A stretch of DNA of 64,000 nt from Orychophragmus violaceus. Taxonomy: Eukaryota > Streptophyta > Magnoliopsida > Brassicales > Brassicaceae. Positions 18,063 through 28,514 of the stretch are shown piece after piece. The position numbers and the translations under genes were made by a program. The notes beneath the pieces are model-generated. The model had not been told where the DNA came from. It saw only the letters and a program-made list of their open reading frames with translations, and did not search any database. How positions within the stretch are numbered: position 1 is the first letter of the stretch; every line of letters starts with the position of its first letter. The stretch covers positions 42,171,270 to 42,235,269 of the forward strand of contig CM058239.1 in NCBI GenBank assembly GCA_030180135.1, read 5' to 3'.

Positions 18063-21000
18063 TTACATTTCAATGTCTCTAATGCCTACAGCTTCAGTCA
18101 GAAACTCGAGCTTAGGCCTTGGGAGTGGCTTTGTCAACGGATCAGCGACGTTATCATCTGTCTGAACTCGGCTGATCTTGACTTCCTTTCTATTAATGAT
18201 GTCACGTATCAAGTGAAATCTTCTTAGAACATGCTTGGATTTCTGGTGTGATCTTGGTTCCTTTGCCTGAGCTATAGCACCATTGTTGTCACAAAATAGT
18301 GCCAGAGGCTCAGCCGCATCTGGTATCACACCTAGTTCAATAATGAACTTTCGTATCCAAACAGCTTCCTTCGCAGCTTCTGAGGCGGCGATATATTCAG
18401 CTTCTGTAGTGGAATCAGCAACGGTGTCTTGCTTGGAGCTTCTCCAACTGATTGCACCGCCATTCAGACAAAAGATATAACCGGACTGTGACCGGAAATC
18501 ATCTTGGTCTGTCTGGAAACTTGCGTCCGTGAATCCACTGACTTTAAGCACATCACTTCCACCGTACACTAAGAACTTATCCTTAGTATGTCTTAGATAC
18601 TTCAAGATATTCTTTACGGCAATCCAATGGTTTTCACCTGGATTTTACTGGTATCTACTCGTCATGCTCAATGCATAAGCAACATCAGGACGAGTACAGA
18701 TCATGGCATACATGACAGATCCTATTGCAGATGCATAAGGAATATTCTTCATGCGCTCAAGCTCAGCAGCCGTCGTAGGGCTCTGCTTCTTGCTTAGCGT
18801 TGTGCCATGTACCATTGGCGTGAAGCCCTTCTTGGAATCCTTCATGCTGAATCTTTGTAGGACTTTGTCAATGTATGAATCTTGACACAAGCCTATCAGC
18901 CTTCTAGATCTATCCCGGTAGATCCTGATTCCAAGAACGTATGCGGCTTCACCCATGTCTTTCATGGAAAAACAACTTCCAAGCCAGTCCTTTACGGACT
19001 TCAGCATTGGAATGTCGTTTCCGAGAAGCAGTATGTCATCGACATACAGAATAAGAAATACTATCTTGCTCCCACTAGTTTTCTTATACACGCATTGTTC
19101 TTCTTCGTTTCTAATGAAGTCAAATTGCTTGATCGCTTCATCAAAACGAAGATTCCAGCTCCTCGATGCTTGCTTCAATCCATAAATGGATTTATGAAGC
19201 TTGCATACTTTTCCAGCATTCTTTGGATCTATGTAACCGTCAGGTTGTGTCATATACACATCCTCTTCCAGAATACCATTCAGGAAGGCGGTTTTCACGT
19301 CCATCTGCCAAATTTCATAATCATGAAAAGCTGCAGTTGCTAGTAGAATCCGAATAGATTTCATCATAGCCACTGGTGAATAGGTTTCATCGTAATCCAC
19401 ACCGTGAACTTGTCTGAAGCCTTTTGCCACCAACCTGGCTTTATAAATCTGAACATTTCCATCCACGTCAATCTTCTTCTTGAAGATCCATTTGCACTCG
19501 ATGGCTTTTACACCAGCGGGTAAGTCAACCAACGAAAACACTTGGTTGACCGACATGGAGTCCATTTCGGAATCAGTGGCCTTGCGCCACTTAGAGGAAT
19601 CTGGGCCCATCATGGCTTGATTGAAGTTCGATGGTTCATCACCATCAATGATCAGAAGATCATGACAGTCAGTCACGAGGAATCCTTGATATCTCTCGGG
19701 TTCGTGACGGATCCTCCCGGATCTTCGAACTTCAGGTACTACAGGTTCAGGCTCTACAATTTCTTGTAGGTCCTCCTGCTGCTCTTCCTCATTAGGTTGA
19801 GCAGTATCCTGTTCATCTTGAATTTCTTCAAGCAGTACCTTACTCCCACTGTCTTTCTTAGAGAGAAACTCCCTCTCAAGAAAGTTACAATCCCGGGCAA
19901 CAAAGATCTTGTTCTCGGAACGTAGATAGAAGTAATAAGCCTTGGTTTCCCGTGGATATCCAATGAAGTAGCATTTGTCAGATTTTGGTGTAAGCTTGTC
20001 TGAGATCAATCTCTTGACATAGGCTTCACAACCCCAAATTCTGAGATAAGACAGCACTGGAGCTTCTCCAGTCCATAATTCATATGGTGTCTTTGCTACT
20101 GCTTTCGATGGCGCTCTATTTAGAGTGAACACTGCTGTTAGCAGAGCATATCCCCAAAGGGATATTGGAAGGTCTGTGTGACTCATCATAGATCGAACCA
20201 TATCCAATAAGGTCCGATTTCTCCTCTCAGACACACCATTCCATTGAGGTGTTCCGGGAGGAGTGAGTTGGGACACGATCCCACACTCTCTTAGATGATC
20301 ACTGAATTCTTGGCTTAAGTATTCTCCTCCTCGGTCGGACCGAAGAGCCTTAATGCTTTTGCCAAGTTGGTTCTGTACTTCATTTTGGAATTCTCTGAAC
20401 TTCTCAAAAGATTCAGACTTATGTTTCATTAAATAAACATATCCATACCTACTGAAATCATCAGTAAAGTTAATGAAGTACTGATAGTTTCCTCTTGCAT
20501 TTGTGGACATTGGGCCACACACATCAGTGTGTATCAGGCCCAATACGTCACTGGCCCTCTCGTTAGGTTTATTAAAAGGGGCCCGTGTCATTTTGCCCAT
20601 CATGCAGGATTCGCATTTCTCACATGACTCAAAGTCAAACGAGCCAAGAAGTCCATTCGAATGGAGCCTCTTGATGCGTTTCTCGCTGATGTGCCCTAAA
20701 CGACAATGCCATAGAAACGTTCGGTTCTCCTCATTAGGTTTGAACCGTTTGGTATTAATGTTATAAATTGGCGCGGATTGATCGAGTATGTAAAGCCCAT
20801 TCATAAGAGGGGCAGAACCATAGAACAAATTGTTGCGATTGAAGGAACATAATTTATTCTTAACTGAAAAATCATAACCTTCCAAATCCAACAAAGAAAT
20901 TGAAATAATATTTCTGCTTATAGCAGGTACAAAATAACAATTATTGAGTTCTAAAATCAATCCCGAAGGTAAAGACAACAAGTAAGTGCCTACAGCTAGT

Positions 21001-22040
21001 GCTGGAACTTTCGCTCCATTCCCAACTCGTAGCTCCACTTGTCCTTGCTTCAGCCTTCTACTGTTGCTGAGTGCCTGCATATTAGTACAAATATGAGCCC
21101 CACAACCAGTATCCATAACCCATGAGGTATTATCAGAAGTAGTTGTATTAACTTCTATAACAAAAATACATGTTGAAGAAGTCTCAAAAGTCTTCTTCTT
21201 CAATTCCTTTAGACCTTCCTGGAATTTCTTACATTCTCTCCTCCAATGCCCTGGTTCTTTACAGAACCTGCATATGTCAGTTGGCCCAGCCTTGGACTTG
21301 GGCTTGGGCTTTGGCGTGTCCTTGTCCGCGACTTGGACAGCCTTGGCCTTTCCCTTATCCTTAGCAGAGGATTTCTTAAACCCCTTGCCCTTCTGCACCA
21401 TAAGCACATTGGGGTCCTTGGCGGTTTTCCTCAAATTGGGCTCCGCAGTCTTGAGCATTCCGTGAAGCTCAGGCAATGTCTTACTCAAGCCATGCATGTT
21501 AAAGTTCAGAATGAACTGATCATAGCTTGCAGGTAATGACTGCAGAATGATGTCGCAGGCAAGTTCCTGGCTGATTGGGCAGTCGAGTTTCTGAAGATGA
21601 TCGAGATAACCCATCATCTTCAAGACATGAGGACTCACTGCCGCATTCGCAGCCAACTTGCAGTCCAAGAGGTTCTTAACTGTTTGAAACCTCTCAGTCC
21701 TAGCCTGCTCCTGAAAAAGCGATTTCAGGCTTGCCATTATCTCGATGGGTGACAATACACTCTCGAACTGTTTTTGCAGCTCAGCAGTCATTGTCACCAA
21801 CATCAGGCAATAGGCATCATTTTCATCTGACGAATGCTTTTCCCAAGCATTATGCAGAGTCCTGGCGGCATTGGCAGGAGGCCTCTCGGGGAGAGGATCA
21901 CGAAGGACATAATCCTTCTTCTCCTGCTTGAGGACTAGCCTCAAGTTCCTTGACCATGTCAGGAAGTTCGTTCCAGTCAGCTTCTCCTTCTCGAGAACAG
22001 ACCGGATCGAGAATGTGTTTTGTGTGCTTGTAGTAGTCAT
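18063..22040 (-). pseudogene. Copia-2 Gag-Pol polyprotein with one premature stop
   Basis: The frame runs 1325 codons with the same domain order as Copia-1: UBN2-type Gag, zinc knuckle CRFCKEPGHWRREC, protease DTGCGAHIC, integrase, reverse transcriptase with YVDD, RNase H. It is broken once, at 18645-18647, where a TAA replaces the TCA serine codon found in Copia-1 just after SRYQ. The stop separates the 1131-codon front part from the RNase H part, which resumes in the same frame. There is only one copy of the reverse-transcriptase segment duplicated in Copia-1, so this is the ancestral arrangement. Confidence 0.93.
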
Positions 22041-23687
22041 AGCTGAAATATATAGATAAAAAGGTTATTAGTTAAATGTTCAATATGATTAATCTCGTAT
22101 TAAATTTAATATGATTAATCACGCATTATATTCAATAACATAAGTTACCCTCAATAGAATATAATGATTCCAAGATCCACATATAACTAAGATCAAAGTG
22201 GGCCACTGGCCATCACCCAACCTTAGCTTATATCGGTAAGCCCTATGTCGGCTAATTATATCCGTGATATAACTCTTGGTTGTGAATCTGGGCCCGAGGC
22301 CCAATCCACTCTGATGTCTCAAGGCCCGGGACTCCCGATGGCCTAGTCAAGAAAACCAGACTATACAGTCATGTAATCATTAATGTCTGGGACTCCCAAT
22401 GACATTTATGAATCACAAACCGTCTTATCCACGCAAAAGCAGACACCCTCACACTGTAAGGCCATGAATACAATTGAATGGGCTTCGACAGCTGACATAG
22501 AATGGACAAGACATCCAACGCTTGATATTATTTGAGGTTCGTAGGTTTATTTAAAAATTCATTCCCAAAATAGAAGATTACTATTTCGGGAAACTTTCCA
22601 TTTTGGAAACCTACTATTTTTGGAAACTTTCTAAAATTGGAAACTTTCTAAAAACGGAAACTTTCTAACTTTAGAAATTTCTTTAAAATTCAAAACCCGC
22701 AAATCCAGAAACATCTAATTTAAGAAACTTTCTAATTTCAAAATTTCGGAAACTTTAATTTAAAATCGACTTTATAATTTTATAAAATAAATTCTAAATT
22801 AATCTGAAGAAAGACTCAAATAATTGGCCCAATTGTTTTAACTTCTTGGCCCGAGGCCCAAGAATTGATCCATGTCCAAGACATGACCCAATTGTCCAAT
22901 TAAATGACATAACCGGTCTGGTTCATTAAAATTGGTCTAACCAAAATTAATTACTACGACGACCACAATTGTCAACCGGTTATTTACTAAACCGGATTTT
23001 CTCAATTTATTTGGTCCAACCAAATCAAATTAGAAAATCCTGGTTTAGGCACTAAATCCAATAATTCTTTCGACATTGGATTTCTTGTCCCGGTTTAACC
23101 AGACTTAATAAAATTATTAAATCTGTTTATTAAACCAAGACGAATTAATTTTAATCAAAATATTAAACCGAGCCTTAAACCAACCATGTCGATCGATGAA
23201 CCAACCGTGTCGATCGATCCATCAACCGCATCGGTCGATGCTCTTAGCATCGATCCTGCATCGATCGTGCATCGATCCTGTATCGATCGATGCTCTCACG
23301 CATGCACGGAACCGAGGCAAAACCCTAACCGTGTCGATCGATGCACCAACCGCATCGGTCGATGCACCAACATCGAACCTGCATCGATCCTGCATCGATC
23401 GATGCTTTCACGCGTTAACAGGGTTAGCCGATAGACTGTATCGACCGATCCATGCGATCGTATCGATCGATCCATGCGATCTCAGTCGATACTGACTATT
23501 GAAAATCGCATTCTACCAAATCAATATAGCTTGGTTTCTGCGATTTTAAGTGTGTTTAGGTTTCAATTCCTTGTTGCTTAAGTGATTTCTCTTATCAGTA
23601 GTTGATTCAAAACACTTTTAAACAAGAAAAACAATCCTAAACTTGAATCTAAACAAGAAAAACCAGAACCAAAAGCTCTGATACCAC
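22041..23687 (-). other. 5' leader of Copia-2 with a large palindrome array
   Basis: The leader is homologous to 5163-6719. The part at 23186-23490 contains about fifteen CGATCGATG, CGGTCGATG and CGATCCTGC words, with successive starts 21, 21 and 19 bp apart and then 11, 11 and 11 bp. Open frames here (23186-23434, 23196-23495) are products of the repeat. The AT-rich AGAAAGTTTCC-type repeats recur at about 22560-22760. The primer-binding site is at 23675-23686. Confidence 0.8.
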
Positions 23688-24357
23688 TGAAGGAATGTTT
23701 AGTCAATCCTGATTCAATTCCAGATTCAGATCATCCTAAACATGCTGATCTAGGTTCTTCTCGAATAGAAACAATTGATGATCTCACCTTATACCTGTTA
23801 ATTGCAGCGGAAAGAGATGGTATGTCAGAGATCAGAGAGCCACCGAGAGATAACTCCTCCAGAGGTTCACACACGCGCACCAATCAGGAAGAAGGCTGCT
23901 AGGCCACTAGGGGAACTCGGCGCAGAGGGAGAGAGAGTTTTCGGCTAGGGTTTTTGGTTCTGAACTCGAGTTTTATTTATAAAACTTGTCCCGTTCCGTT
24001 TGGGCCATTTGGCCCAAACACCAATTAACTCGACGGCATTCGCGCACTGTGTCGATCGACACCCCTTGTGTATCGATCGACACACAGTGGCTAAACCGTT
24101 TTATTCTCTCTAAGTACAGTAAATGCCTAGCACTTTTACCGTACTTCTGCTAAACCGTTCCTACACATTTTCCTGTTAGCTTAGGCGTGTGACCCATATG
24201 GGATCATATAATAGAGGCAATAAGTCCAAGACTTATAGATCATGAGCGGACTCTAGCAAGCCATCATGACCCCCAGTATTATATGACTTATGTCTGATCA
24301 TTGACATACTCTTACTTTCTAGAGACAGTACCGAGATTACTGGACACAATTCCAACA
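23688..24357 (-). repeat. 5' LTR of Copia-2
   Basis: It is 670 bp and matches 16543-17212 with the one difference noted. It is followed by the ATAAA target duplication. Confidence 0.95.
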
Positions 24358-24362
24358 ATAAA

Positions 24363-26023
24363 ATGAGACAAAGCTCAATATATTCAGATTGAAGTTTAAA
24401 CACATCAACAAAAAACTTAACTATGCATGCAAATTTATTAACATAAAAAATTATACATATGGTAAATATTTTTTAAGGACTTCCCTCCGTGTTGCAAGGA
24501 CAACTTCAATAGGCTAAAATTCATCCCCCATATCTTCAACTTCGGGTAAAGAAAGGTTAATTAGAATATCAGACAATTCATCTTGTGTCTCTACTTCAAT
24601 ATCTGAAACCTCATCTAAATAAAAACGTATAATTAGTAATAGACATATAAAACTTCTAAAAAAGAAAATAGGATACATTTAAAATAATGTCAACTTACCT
24701 CAAAAATGGTTTATTTTCCAAAATTTAAAAACACAGATACCGTCTTAACGTTTAGAAGTAGCATCGATTTGTAAAATCATGGGCATGGATACCTAGAGCT
24801 ATACTCCTTACCCGGTTATCCCTATAAAATTTAAGCCAAATTAAATAAAATACAATTCTCAAAATGATCATACAAAGAACAACTACTCTAGATAACTTAA
24901 TGCTCGATATTACTATGAGGTTTTGATATGAAAAAATTAATTTGATGATGCAGGGTTATCAACTTCTACATGCATGGATCCTGAACTGAACACCATATCC
25001 ATTTTCGGGTTCGGAGATATAAATCTATTCGAGTATTATATAATTTTGATTCAAATTCGGTATGGTTCATGCGGGTTCAAATATCCAAAATATAAAATTA
25101 AATAAAATGTTAGGTTAAATTTGAATACACTTTGGTTAAATGTTGACAATCATAACTAAGTATTTTATGATATTTAAATTATTTTTGATATTTTGATAAT
25201 TTTTAATCTTTAAATAAATAATATTTTTAAGTTTATAATTATAATTTTGGATATTTATGTTATTTTAAATCTAAATATAATTTATATTTTTGATGTATAA
25301 TTATATTTTAGATATGTTAGATATCCATTCGGTTCTCGGTTCGATTTTAGTTAGAGATATGAGTATATGATCCGTCTGAGTATATCCAATTTGGGTTAGT
25401 GCCATTTTCTTGGGTCGGATTCGGTTCAAATCTTCTGGTCTGGATATTTATTTCAATCATAATATGTGTATTCCTAGTTTAAAAGCATACTCTAATTTAT
25501 TTATTTTATTATCTACCAAATCTGTTTAATGAATTTTATCATATTCATAAACAAAATACGACATGGTCGGTATACTTTGTAATATAAAAATAAAATGTAA
25601 ACATAAATATTCTATTTGAGACGTCCTAGATAAATATATGTTAAAAGAAATATTGGTCTTTCGGTTCATTGCTCACGCATGCATCTCGACCGGGACATGT
25701 TTACTTTATTTTCTAGGTTTTGTTTTGTACTGTTTTTCTTTTTCAAAATTTATAATTAGTGAAATAACATTTCGTAAGGAAACTAAGTAAAGATGTAGAT
25801 AAAATTAATGTGAAACTCTATTAAGGTCAAAGTCATGACAGAAGAGGGAAAAATAATTACATCTTAGCACCCAAAAAATAGACGAGCAGAAAATTTACAC
25901 AGCTAAAAACACACACACTTAATTAAACACATGAAGAATATATTAATTTATAAGTATGTACCAATCAAATAAACTCCAGTCCGTGAATGTGGATAGAAAA
26001 TGAAGATACTAATTAGACTCTCT
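24363..26023. other. AT-rich intergenic DNA with transposon-like fragments
   Basis: I see no intact gene. A short stretch at about 24490-24620 reads on the minus strand as an acidic peptide ending EVEDMGDEF before a stop and may be the last exon of a lost gene. From about 24980 to 25470 there are GGGTTCGG- and GGTTCAAATATCC-type words typical of decayed Brassicaceae DNA transposons, but I cannot define ends or family. Confidence 0.4.
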
Positions 26024-26743
26024 CTATAGTACATGAACTGAAGCAAAAGGCAGCGTTTTGATTAGCTGTCGTCGTGATCGCCGTAAACTACCATGGACCT
26101 GGTTGCGATGAGAAGACCATCGACTGATCGTGTGGGTTGTTTATCAAACCTGTTGACTTTACTACTTCTGAAGTATTTGATGACGTCAGCTTCTGATTTA
26201 TGACGTTAAGAGTTTGAACGTCGGTTATTAAGCGTTTATGTGTAGGTGGGTCAATGCTTTTTCTTCTCAGCTTCTTCTTAAGACATGAGTTCCAAAAGTT
26301 TTTGATCTCGTTGTCTGTTCTTCCTGGTAACCCGTAACCGAGTTGCCATTTGAGACCATCTACACAATTCAAAATGGATTCAAAGAATGAAAACATATTT
26401 CAAAATTTACATTATTATATATATGATGTATTCAAAAAATCTATATAGATATGTCGCTAATATGTTAATTAATTAACATGTTCCCTAACGCAGCATTGAA
26501 CTCAATGATCAAGCTTTCTTCGTCTTGAGAGAATACTCCCCCTCTTTAAGTCTTGTCTCAAATAGTTTATCCACCTTAGCCTACAACTCTTTCCACATCT
26601 CTGCAAACCTATATGATCATACCAACACATGTATACAATTATACAAAGATTATAATACATATTTTTAACTTTTCAAATGTAAGAGCAAATGATGAAGCCA
26701 AACCTGCGAGTTTGGAGACAGAACTCCAACAGCCATGATGACC
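26024..26743 (-). pseudogene. R2R3-MYB pseudogene, MYB86-like
   Basis: Three exon remnants lie in order on the minus strand. Exon 1 starts abruptly at GHHGCWSS and ends SKLAG at a donor-like GTTTGG (about 26743-26704). Exon 2 (about 26610-26480) encodes CGKSCRLRWINYLRQDLKRG. One extra base then shifts the frame before FSQDEESLIIE. Exon 3 (about 26356 downward) encodes LPGRTDNEIKNFWNSCLKKK. A TAG at about 26086-26088 replaces an expected tryptophan codon after QPGPW, and readable sequence (NQNAAFCFSS) continues beyond it. The 5' half of R2, the start codon and the promoter are missing. Wording of the R3 and post-R3 segment fits the MYB61/50/86 clade, best MYB86 from memory. Confidence 0.75.
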
Positions 26744-27595
26744 ATGTCATAGATAGCAAAAAAAAAGAAAAATAATACTTTGTTTAATTGTAAGAGATAA
26801 ATATCTTTCGTTTGGATTGGGATGAAGTAAACCTGCAAATTCATCAAAATCACACAAAAAAAATTAGAACTATGTTAATTTTGATATAATATAAAAAATG
26901 TCTCGATATGTGGATGTTCTATGAGAGTTGGAGAGTCTCTATTTATAAGGATCAAATTATTTAGGGTTGAACTAAGTTTTCGAAATATTTCATAGGAAGA
27001 TTAGAATATTTTATAAGATATTTTAAATTTTAAATTTTGAAATCTTATATTTTATTTAGTATACCATATATGACTGTCGTATTTGTCATAATTTTAAAAT
27101 TTTAAATTATTATCGATAGTTATTAGTTGTTAAACTTAGGTGAGGTGTTATTTTGAATTTGAAAAATAAAAAAAAATCTATTAATTACTAAATATTAATT
27201 GTAATCTAAAATTTAGGGAAAATTTAAAATTACAATCGAAGTTTTATGGAATATCATTTAATTGAATTTGATTAATTGTCACTTTCTTTTTTTATATAAT
27301 TATTTCTTAAATAAATTTTGATTTATTTTTAATATGGAAAAAACGTTCGACCAATCAAAATATTTTATTAAAGTCATGTCATCAATGACATCATAGTTTT
27401 GATTGGCCAAGAATCATTATAGATTAGCATGGATTTAATCATGGTATACGCTGTGTTACTGTCGCCAGATATTAACAATTTAATTATCTAATGAGACCCA
27501 ACCAGCAAATATTTGAATCGCCGACGACAAATATTTTTTTTTGTCAACCGACGACAAATATTATGTTTAGCTAAATGTGATACGATAAATATTAT
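26744..27595. other. AT-rich intergenic DNA, partly duplicated from HDG5 3' flank
   Basis: No gene is visible. From about 27420 onward the sequence is recognisably related to 46430-46590, the DNA downstream of HDG5, including GTATACnCTGTnnnnnTGTCGCCAGATA and CGACGACAAATATT words. A short local repeat (TTTTTGTCAACCGACGACAAATATT) lies at about 27533-27562. Confidence 0.5.
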
Positions 27596-28503
27596 ATTTT
27601 TTTTGTCAACGATTTCGATTAATGGGTCAAGGCCTTAAGTATACAAACGGGCCAAAGCCCTACAACGAACAAAACCAACACAAGCCCACTAAGCCCAACA
27701 AAGCCCGAGTTAGGAGATAAGATCCACACGTCAAGTTCCGCGATTTGGCAGGGACACGTGTCAGAGGAAGAAGCATCGCCGGAAAACAGACGGCATGCGT
27801 GGAGGAGAACGCCGCCACACCGCACCGGGCCGATTCGTTGCAGGAACAAAGGACCGTTTGCCGATCATGCACATCCCGAAACCACCGTTCTATCACCTGC
27901 AATCAAAGAAAAACAGTCTACGGAAACGCCGCCGGAGACAACCGAAGCCAAGGAGGCGCCTTTGCGGATGGGATTAAGAAACCCATCGAAACCACCATGC
28001 ACTTGTCCTCTAAAGTTGGTGAAACAAAGACGATATTAATCCTAAAGAGTCGGGCGATCGGAAGCGAAGCGGAGACAACTCAGGGACGGAAACGGTGAAC
28101 AAAGAGAGAGGGAGTGAGATCGCCGACGAAAGCTGGGAAGAGACCGGAGAACCGGTAAGGTCCGATAGCGGACAAGAGACAGCCAGCCATATAATCGAAA
28201 TCGAACTTATTAAGGAGGAAGTCCAAAACAGACGAACTCCGATACAAAACCGGAAAATTAAAACAAAACACAGCCGAAAGATTACAACCGGAGATCCGAT
28301 AAACCCGATCCAACCAAACAACGAGAAAAAAAAAAGAGCTTCACCTCTGAAAGATATGAAGGCGAGAAGAGGCGAAGCTCCAAAAAAAAAAACTCGAGGG
28401 TGAAAGAGAGAGAAGAGAAACACCCGGAGGATCGGCCGGAACCGGAGATCGGAAGTCGCCTTCTCTCTCGCAAAGATAAGAGAGAAAAACAAGAGAGAGA
28501 GAC
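27596..28503 (-). mobile_element. Sadhu-like non-coding retroposon with 11-bp target duplication
   Basis: The 908-bp insert is bounded by perfect copies of ATAAATATTAT (27585-27595 and 28504-28514). The left boundary abuts a T-run, which is the poly(A) tail on the minus strand. The related DNA at 46400-46760 lacks this insert, which confirms its edges. Its size, the tail, the duplication and the absence of a conserved protein fit the Brassicaceae Sadhu family. Open frames on both strands are compositional. I have not verified family membership, and an SINE-like element or retrocopy of another RNA is possible. Confidence 0.6.
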
Positions 28504-28514
28504 ATAAATATTAT

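Larger units (their letters stand above)
16543..24357 (-). mobile_element. Copia-2: sister copia element in opposite orientation
   Basis: Two 670-bp LTRs (16543-17212 and 23688-24357) are flanked by the 5-bp duplication ATAAA at 16538-16542 and 24358-24362. I find one LTR difference (G versus C in GCAAGCCATSATGACC), so this is also a recent insertion. The primer-binding site (reverse complement of TGGTATCAGAGC) lies at 23675-23686 and the polypurine tract at about 17213-17222. It is the same family as Copia-1, with closely similar proteins and related but clearly diverged LTRs and leader. Confidence 0.95.

Noticed and set aside
23186..23495. Two overlapping frames rich in SIDR/HRS words
   Set aside because: Product of the palindrome array in the Copia-2 leader, not a gene.
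28010..28492. 160-residue frame rich in phenylalanine on the minus strand
   Set aside because: It falls inside the Sadhu-like retroposon, is matched by overlapping frames on the other strand, and has no family similarity.
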